Assembly: GCA_040881945.1 (NCBI GenBank)
Contig: JBBECF010000152.1
Coordinates: 1-16,895 of the forward strand
From: JBBECF01 sp040881945
Lineage (GTDB): Bacteria > Pseudomonadota > Alphaproteobacteria > Dongiales > Dongiaceae
Direction: 5' to 3'
DNA length: 16,895 nt
Numbering within the stretch: position 1 is the first letter of the stretch; every line of letters begins with the position of its first letter. The notes beneath the pieces are model-generated. The model saw only the letters and a program-made list of their open reading frames with translations. It was not told the DNA's origin and searched no databases. Positions 13,026 through 16,895 of this stretch are shown here, piece after piece. The translations under genes were made by a program, and so were the position numbers.

Positions 13026-15002
13026 GTGCCGAGGATTGCGCTGTTCCTGCTGTTCGCCGTCGCCGTCCTGGCCGCCGGGCCGGGCCGGGCCGTCGCGCAG
13101 GCCGACCCGCTGTCGGCGATCGACAAGCGGTTGTACAAGGCCGCCTTCGCGGCGGTCGAGACGGAGCGCTGGACCGAGGCGCGCCGCCTCGCCGCCCAGG
13201 CCGCCGACCCGCTGCCGGCCAAGGTCATCGACTGGCTCGACCTGACGCGGCCCGGCGCGCAACGGAGTTTCGAGGATTACGCCCGATTCCTCGCGCGTAA
13301 CCCGGACTGGCCCGGCCAGCGGGCGCTGCGCGCCGAGGCCGAGCGGGCGATGTCCGAGGGCCTGCCCGCCGCGACCGTGATCGAGTGGTTCGGGGACCGG
13401 CCGCCGGCGACCATCGCCGGCGCCATGAAGCTGGCGGCCGCCCTGCTGCGCAGCGGCCGCGAGGCCGACGCGACGGCGCTGGTGCGCGACGGCTGGGTGC
13501 GGCTCGATGCCGCCGCCGGCGAGGAGATCGACTTTCTGTTGCGGCACAAGCGCCGCCTGCGGGCGGAAGACCACCTCGCCCGGCTCGACCGCCTGCTGTG
13601 GGACGGACAGAGCGGCCCGGCGCGGCGCATGATGAAGCGCGTCGATGCCGGCCATCGCGCCCTGGCCGAGGCGCGGCTGCGCCTGATGCGCCTCGACCCC
13701 GGCGTCGACGGCGCCGTCCGCCAGGTGCCGCGCGAGCTGCTGCGCGATCCCGGCCTGATCTACGAGCGCGCCCGCTGGCGCCGGCGCAAGGAGATGTACG
13801 AGGCGGTCCCGGAGCTGTTCGAGCCGCCGCCGGCGAGCGCGGGGCATACGGACGTCCTGTGGTTCGAGCGGCACGACGCGGCGCGGCGCGCGCTGGCGCG
13901 CGGCGAGACCGCCCTGGCCTACCGCCTGGCGCGCGACCACGGGGCCGAGCGCGGCCTGACCTTCGCCGAGGGCGAATGGCTGGCCGGCTGGGTGGCGCTG
14001 CGTTTCCGCGGCGACGCGAAGACGGCGCACGCGCATTTCAAGCGCCTTTATGAGGGCGTCGATTCGGCCCTGAGCAGCTCGCGCGGCGCCTATTGGGCGG
14101 GGCGCGCGGCGGAGACGCTGGGCGAGGCGGCGCTGGCGGCGCATTGGTACGAGACCGCCGCCGCGCATTCGACCGCGTATTACGGCCAGCTCGCCGCGCA
14201 GCGCCTCGGCCGCGACGAGGCACTGCGACTGCCGGCGCCGGCGGAGCCGACGACGGCGGCGCGCGCCGCCTTCGCCGAACTCGAGATGACGCGCGTCGTG
14301 CGCATGCTCGGCGCGCTCGACCAGGCCGGCCAGGCGCGGCCGTTCCTGATCCGGCTCACCGAGATCGTCGACGGCGCCGGCGGCCAGCGCATGGTCGGCG
14401 ACCTGGCGGCCGAGCTCGGACGGCCCGATCTGACCGTGGCCGTGGCCAAGGCCGCGCGCCAACGCGGCGCCGAGCTGGTCGAGTTCCTGTTCCCGCTGCG
14501 CGCGGTACCGGACGGCGACGGGCCCGAGGACGCGCTCGTGCTGGCCGTGGTGAAGCAGGAGAGCGCCTTCGCCGCCGATGCCGTCAGCCCGGCCGGGGCG
14601 CGCGGCCTGATGCAGCTCATGCCGGCGACGGCGAAGCAGGTCGCCCGGCAGGTCCGGCTCAAATACGACAAGAAGAAGCTGATCGCCGATCCGGACTTCA
14701 ACATGCGGCTGGGGCGCGCCTATCTCGACGACCTGCTGCGGCGCTTCGACGGTTCCTACGTGCTGGCCGTCGCCGCCTATAACGCCGGGCCGTCGCGTGT
14801 CTGGCAGTGGATCCGGGAACTCGGCGACCCGCGCGACGAGCGCGTCGACACGATCGACTGGGTCGAGACCATCCCCTTCGGCGAAACCCGCAACTACGTC
14901 CAGCGGGTGATGGAGAACCTTCAGGTCTATCGCCAACGTCTCGACCGCCGCCAGGTGGCGCTGTCGCTGGAGCAGGACCTGAGCCGCAAGGGCCGGCCGT
15001 AG
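13026..15002 (+). CDS. Soluble lytic murein transglycosylase (Slt70-like)
   Basis: A 658-residue periplasmic enzyme that cuts the MurNAc-GlcNAc bond of peptidoglycan with formation of 1,6-anhydroMurNAc. A signal peptide (MPRIALFLLFAVAVLAAGPG..., probable cleavage near AVAQA) is followed by a long alpha-helical superhelical domain (about 30-480). The C-terminal SLT domain (about 495-620) has VVKQESAFAADAVSPAGARG (catalytic Glu512), GLMQLMPATA and VLAVAAYNAGPSRVWQW. The start is GTG 13026, preceded by GAGAGG. It is divergent from dapA, an arrangement common in alphaproteobacteria and fitting for two cell-wall genes. A repeat, not a neighbouring gene, lies immediately downstream. Confidence 0.95.
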   Translation: MPRIALFLLFAVAVLAAGPGRAVAQADPLSAIDKRLYKAAFAAVETERWTEARRLAAQAADPLPAKVIDWLDLTRPGAQRSFEDYARFLARNPDWPGQRALRAEAERAMSEGLPAATVIEWFGDRPPATIAGAMKLAAALLRSGREADATALVRDGWVRLDAAAGEEIDFLLRHKRRLRAEDHLARLDRLLWDGQSGPARRMMKRVDAGHRALAEARLRLMRLDPGVDGAVRQVPRELLRDPGLIYERARWRRRKEMYEAVPELFEPPPASAGHTDVLWFERHDAARRALARGETALAYRLARDHGAERGLTFAEGEWLAGWVALRFRGDAKTAHAHFKRLYEGVDSALSSSRGAYWAGRAAETLGEAALAAHWYETAAAHSTAYYGQLAAQRLGRDEALRLPAPAEPTTAARAAFAELEMTRVVRMLGALDQAGQARPFLIRLTEIVDGAGGQRMVGDLAAELGRPDLTVAVAKAARQRGAELVEFLFPLRAVPDGDGPEDALVLAVVKQESAFAADAVSPAGARGLMQLMPATAKQVARQVRLKYDKKKLIADPDFNMRLGRAYLDDLLRRFDGSYVLAVAAYNAGPSRVWQWIRELGDPRDERVDTIDWVETIPFGETRNYVQRVMENLQVYRQRLDRRQVALSLEQDLSRKGRP

Positions 15003-15018
15003 TACTGGCTGGAGTCGG

Positions 15019-15083
15019 GCCTCGTCCTTCGACAGGCTCAGGATGAGGCCCTCGGGGTCGAGCCTGTCGAACCATGAGGGCCG
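15019..15083. repeat. Palindromic repeat between slt and the dehalogenase gene
   Basis: TTCGACAGGCTC (15028-15039) and GAGCCTGTCGAA (15060-15071) are perfect 12-bp inverted arms. Near-palindromic flanks extend to about 15019 and 15083 (GGCCTCGTCC versus CCATGAGGGCC). This is a familiar dispersed repeat type in alphaproteobacteria. It may serve as the slt terminator. It overlaps an upstream in-frame ATG (15074) of the next gene, a reason to prefer the later start. Confidence 0.85.
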
Positions 15084-15106
15084 GAGTGGCCCAAGCGAGA
15101 CGGAGC

Positions 15107-15811
15107 ATGGCCGAAGCCGCGTTGTCGCCGATCGACGCCTGCGTCTTCGACGCCTACGGAACCCTGTTCGACGTGCACGCCGCGGCGGCGCGCTGCCGCG
15201 ACGCCCTCGGCGACAAGGCCGACGCCCTGTCGGCGACGTGGCGGCGCAAGCAGCTCGAATACACCTGGCTGCGCAGCCTGATGGGCCGGCACGCGGACTT
15301 CTGGCAGGTGACGGGGGACGCCCTCGATTTCGCCTTGGACGAGGCCGGGATCGGCGGGGCCGGGCTGCGCGAGCGGCTGATGCAGGTCTATGAGCGTCTC
15401 GACGCCTATCCCGAAGCGCCGGGGGTGCTGGCCGAGCTGAAGCGGGCGGGGTTCCGGACCGCGATCCTGTCGAACGGCGCGCCGGCCATGCTGGCGGCGG
15501 CGGTCGCCAACGCCGGCATCGCCGACCGGCTCGACCGGGTCCTGTCGGTCGAGGAGGTCGGCATCTACAAGCCGCATCCGTCGGTCTATCGGCTCGCCGT
15601 CGACCGGCTGGGGGTGCCCGCCGGCCGCATCTGCTTTCTCAGCGCCAATGGCTGGGACGCCGCCGGGGCCGCGCAGTTCGGCTTCCGCGTCGTCTGGATC
15701 AACCGGTTCGGCCAGCGCCGCGAGCGCCTGCCGGCCGAGCCCGAGGTCGAGATCGCCGATCTGACGGCATTGCCGCCGTTGCTCGGGCGGTCCGCGAGGA
15801 CCGGCCGATGA
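15107..15811 (+). CDS. HAD family L-2-haloacid dehalogenase (haloacid dehalogenase type II)
   Basis: A 234-residue HAD hydrolase. The residues of L-2-haloacid dehalogenases are all in place: nucleophile Asp15 (VFDAYGTLFDV), Arg46 (TWRRKQLEYTWLR), Ser122-Asn123 (ILSNGAP), Lys155 (IYKPHPSVY) and Ser179/Asn181/Asp184 (LSANGWDAAGA). Each lies four or five positions from its counterpart in the Pseudomonas L-DEX enzyme. It should replace halogen by hydroxyl in 2-haloalkanoic acids, although the true substrate is often unknown. ATG 15107 is favoured over 15074, which lies in the repeat. Its stop overlaps the next gene by four bases (ATGA), so they form an operon. Some members of this family attack fluoroacetate; nothing here decides that. 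Confidence 0.9.
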   Translation: MAEAALSPIDACVFDAYGTLFDVHAAAARCRDALGDKADALSATWRRKQLEYTWLRSLMGRHADFWQVTGDALDFALDEAGIGGAGLRERLMQVYERLDAYPEAPGVLAELKRAGFRTAILSNGAPAMLAAAVANAGIADRLDRVLSVEEVGIYKPHPSVYRLAVDRLGVPAGRICFLSANGWDAAGAAQFGFRVVWINRFGQRRERLPAEPEVEIADLTALPPLLGRSARTGR

Positions 15812-16803
15812 GCGTCCCGGCGGCGCCGCCCGACATCGCCGATATCGAGGCGGCGGCCGCGCGTCTGGCCGGCCATGCGGCGGTCACGCCGCTGCTCGAA
15901 TGGGCCGAGCTCAACGCCCGGACCGGCGCGCGCGTCCTGATCAAGCCGGAGACGCTGCAGCGCACCGGCTCGTTCAAGTTCCGCGGCGCGTTCAACAAGA
16001 TCGCGTGCTTGCGCGAAGGCCCGCGGCCGCCCGGCGCGGTCGTCGCCTATTCCTCCGGCAACCACGCGCAAGGGGTCGCCGCCGCCGCGACGATGGCCGG
16101 CCTGGCGGCGGTCATCGTCATGCCGGCCGACGCGCCGGCGATCAAGATCGCCGGCACGCGGGCGCGCGGCGCCGAGGTCGTGCTCTACGACCGGTATCGC
16201 GAGCAACGCGAGGCCGTGGCCGCGGCGCTCGCGGCCGAGCGCGGGGCGGCCCTGATCCGCCCCTACGACGATCCCGACGTCATCGCCGGCCAGGGCACGG
16301 TCGGCGACGAGATCGCCCGCCAGGCGGCGGCGCTTGGCGTCGCGCTCGACGCCGTGCTGATCCCGTGCGGCGGCGGCGGCCTGACCGCCGGCTGCGCGCT
16401 GGCGCTGGCGGCGCGCAGCCCGGCCACCCGCGTCTATACGGTCGAGCCGGCCGGGTTCGATGACACCGCCCGCTCGCTTGCCGCGCAGCGAAGTCTTGCC
16501 AACGAGCCGGGCGCGCGGTCGTTCTGCGACGCGCTGCTGGCCGACCGGCCGGGCGAGCTGACCTTCGCCGTCAACCGGCGGCTGCTCGCCGGCGGCCTCG
16601 CCGTCGACGACGCCGAGACAGCCGCGGCGATGGCCTATGCGTTCCGTTCGTTGAAGCTCGTCGTCGAGCCGGGCGGGGCGGTCGCGCTGGCGGCGGTGCT
16701 GGCCGGGAAAATCGACTGCCGCGGGCGCAATATCGCGGTCGTTCTCTCGGGCGGGAACGTCGATCCCGCGACCTTCTGCCGCACCCTGGAGCAAGCCAGG
16801 TAA
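15808..16803 (+). CDS. Threonine/serine dehydratase (fold type II PLP enzyme)
   Basis: A 331-residue enzyme of the threonine dehydratase/serine racemase group. The PLP lysine is Lys57 in TGSFKFRGAFNK. The substrate loop is SSGNHAQG (82-89), the phosphate-binding loop is PCGGGGLTAG, and VVLSGGN lies near the C-terminus. The protein stops after the catalytic domain; there is no ACT regulatory domain like that of biosynthetic IlvA, so a catabolic or racemase-like role is likely. The start overlaps the dehalogenase stop by four bases, so it is cotranslated with it. The exact substrate cannot be told from sequence. A palindromic repeat begins at the base after the stop codon. Confidence 0.92.
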   Translation: MSVPAAPPDIADIEAAAARLAGHAAVTPLLEWAELNARTGARVLIKPETLQRTGSFKFRGAFNKIACLREGPRPPGAVVAYSSGNHAQGVAAAATMAGLAAVIVMPADAPAIKIAGTRARGAEVVLYDRYREQREAVAAALAAERGAALIRPYDDPDVIAGQGTVGDEIARQAAALGVALDAVLIPCGGGGLTAGCALALAARSPATRVYTVEPAGFDDTARSLAAQRSLANEPGARSFCDALLADRPGELTFAVNRRLLAGGLAVDDAETAAAMAYAFRSLKLVVEPGGAVALAAVLAGKIDCRGRNIAVVLSGGNVDPATFCRTLEQAR

Positions 16804-16826
16804 GGGGCGGGTTTCAAACCCGCCCC
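16804..16826. terminator. Perfect 11-bp hairpin directly after the dehydratase stop (repeat/terminator)
   Basis: GGGGCGGGTTT-C-AAACCCGCCCC, then TAC. The motif is a common dispersed palindrome of alphaproteobacteria. It directly abuts the TAA stop and could end transcription, although no T-tract follows. Confidence 0.7.
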
Positions 16827-16845
16827 TACGCCGGTCGCGAGCCTA

Positions 16846-16895
16846 GTGTCCCGTCCCCGAAATTCGTTTCACGAATTTCGGGGTGAACGGGCCAC
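16846..16895. repeat. Imperfect 50-bp palindrome at the window end
   Basis: The inner stem CCCCGAAATTCGT (16855-16867) pairs perfectly with ACGAATTTCGGGG (16871-16883) across TTC. The outer arms GTGTCCCGT (16846-16854) and ACGGGCCAC (16887-16895) pair with one mismatch and three extra bases on the right. This could be a complete small palindromic element, or the end of an insertion sequence or MITE beyond the window. Confidence 0.8.

Noticed and set aside
13008..14936. 642-codon open frame on the minus strand opposite the lytic transglycosylase
   Set aside because: It is a shadow of a gene with a signal peptide and an SLT domain; its own translation resembles no family.
15586..16794. 402-codon open frame on the minus strand opposite the dehydratase
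   Set aside because: It is a shadow of a clear PLP enzyme gene; no recognisable domain.
1..16895. CRISPR array, prophage genes, rRNA or tRNA genes
   Set aside because: No regularly spaced direct repeats, phage structural genes or recognisable stable RNA sequences were seen.

Overview
This window is high-G+C DNA from an alphaproteobacterium, probably Rhodospirillales-like. The support is the gene order acpS-pdxJ-DUF2062-rsh-rpoZ beside folK, an NYN-domain gene, a uracil-DNA glycosylase, smpB, dapA and a lytic transglycosylase. The alphaproteobacterial-style palindromic repeats agree. A run of exactly 100 N at 11869-11968, flanked by the same 55 bp on both sides, shows that this is a draft scaffold, plausibly from a metagenome.

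Layout. (1) 1-3953, minus strand: an apparent operon rpoZ > rsh > DUF2062 > pdxJ > acpS (acpS cut by the window edge), with a sigma70-like promoter upstream of rpoZ. (2) 4054-5952: folK (minus) divergent from an NYN-domain nuclease-like gene and a family 5-type uracil-DNA glycosylase gene (udg). (3) 5953-11340: an accessory insertion within otherwise typical core genes, with visibly lower G+C in its first 4 kb. The 3' end of udg occurs three times, at 5651-5952, 10061-10362 and 10956-11059, and so brackets two cargo modules. (4) 11345-12851, minus: dapA and smpB, probably adjoining directly once the gap is collapsed. (5) 13026-16803, plus: a soluble lytic transglycosylase, an L-2-haloacid dehalogenase-like HAD protein and a threonine/serine dehydratase. 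The window ends in two palindromes.

The most interesting region is the first cargo module. A minus-strand transcript starting near 8019 appears to carry two fluoride (crcB-motif) riboswitch aptamers in series, followed by a CPA-type cation/proton antiporter gene and a universal stress protein gene. The two aptamers have covarying pseudoknots (GGAGT/ACTCC and GAAGT/ACTTC). The first is followed by two terminator-like hairpins. The second is followed by a large hairpin without a U-tract, close to the antiporter ribosome binding site. Upstream lie a coupled pair encoding an internally duplicated COG4280/FTR1-like membrane protein and a 72-residue membrane protein. These are divergent from an RpiR/SIS regulator, with two similar operator-like sites 30 bp apart between them.

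The second module (10363-10955) and its right flank hold remains of antitoxin-type regulators. One is an HTH gene with a 21-bp palindrome inserted in frame at the turn of its DNA-binding motif. The other is a HigA-like gene cut short where a composite palindromic repeat begins. No integrase, transposase, tRNA gene or CRISPR array was found.
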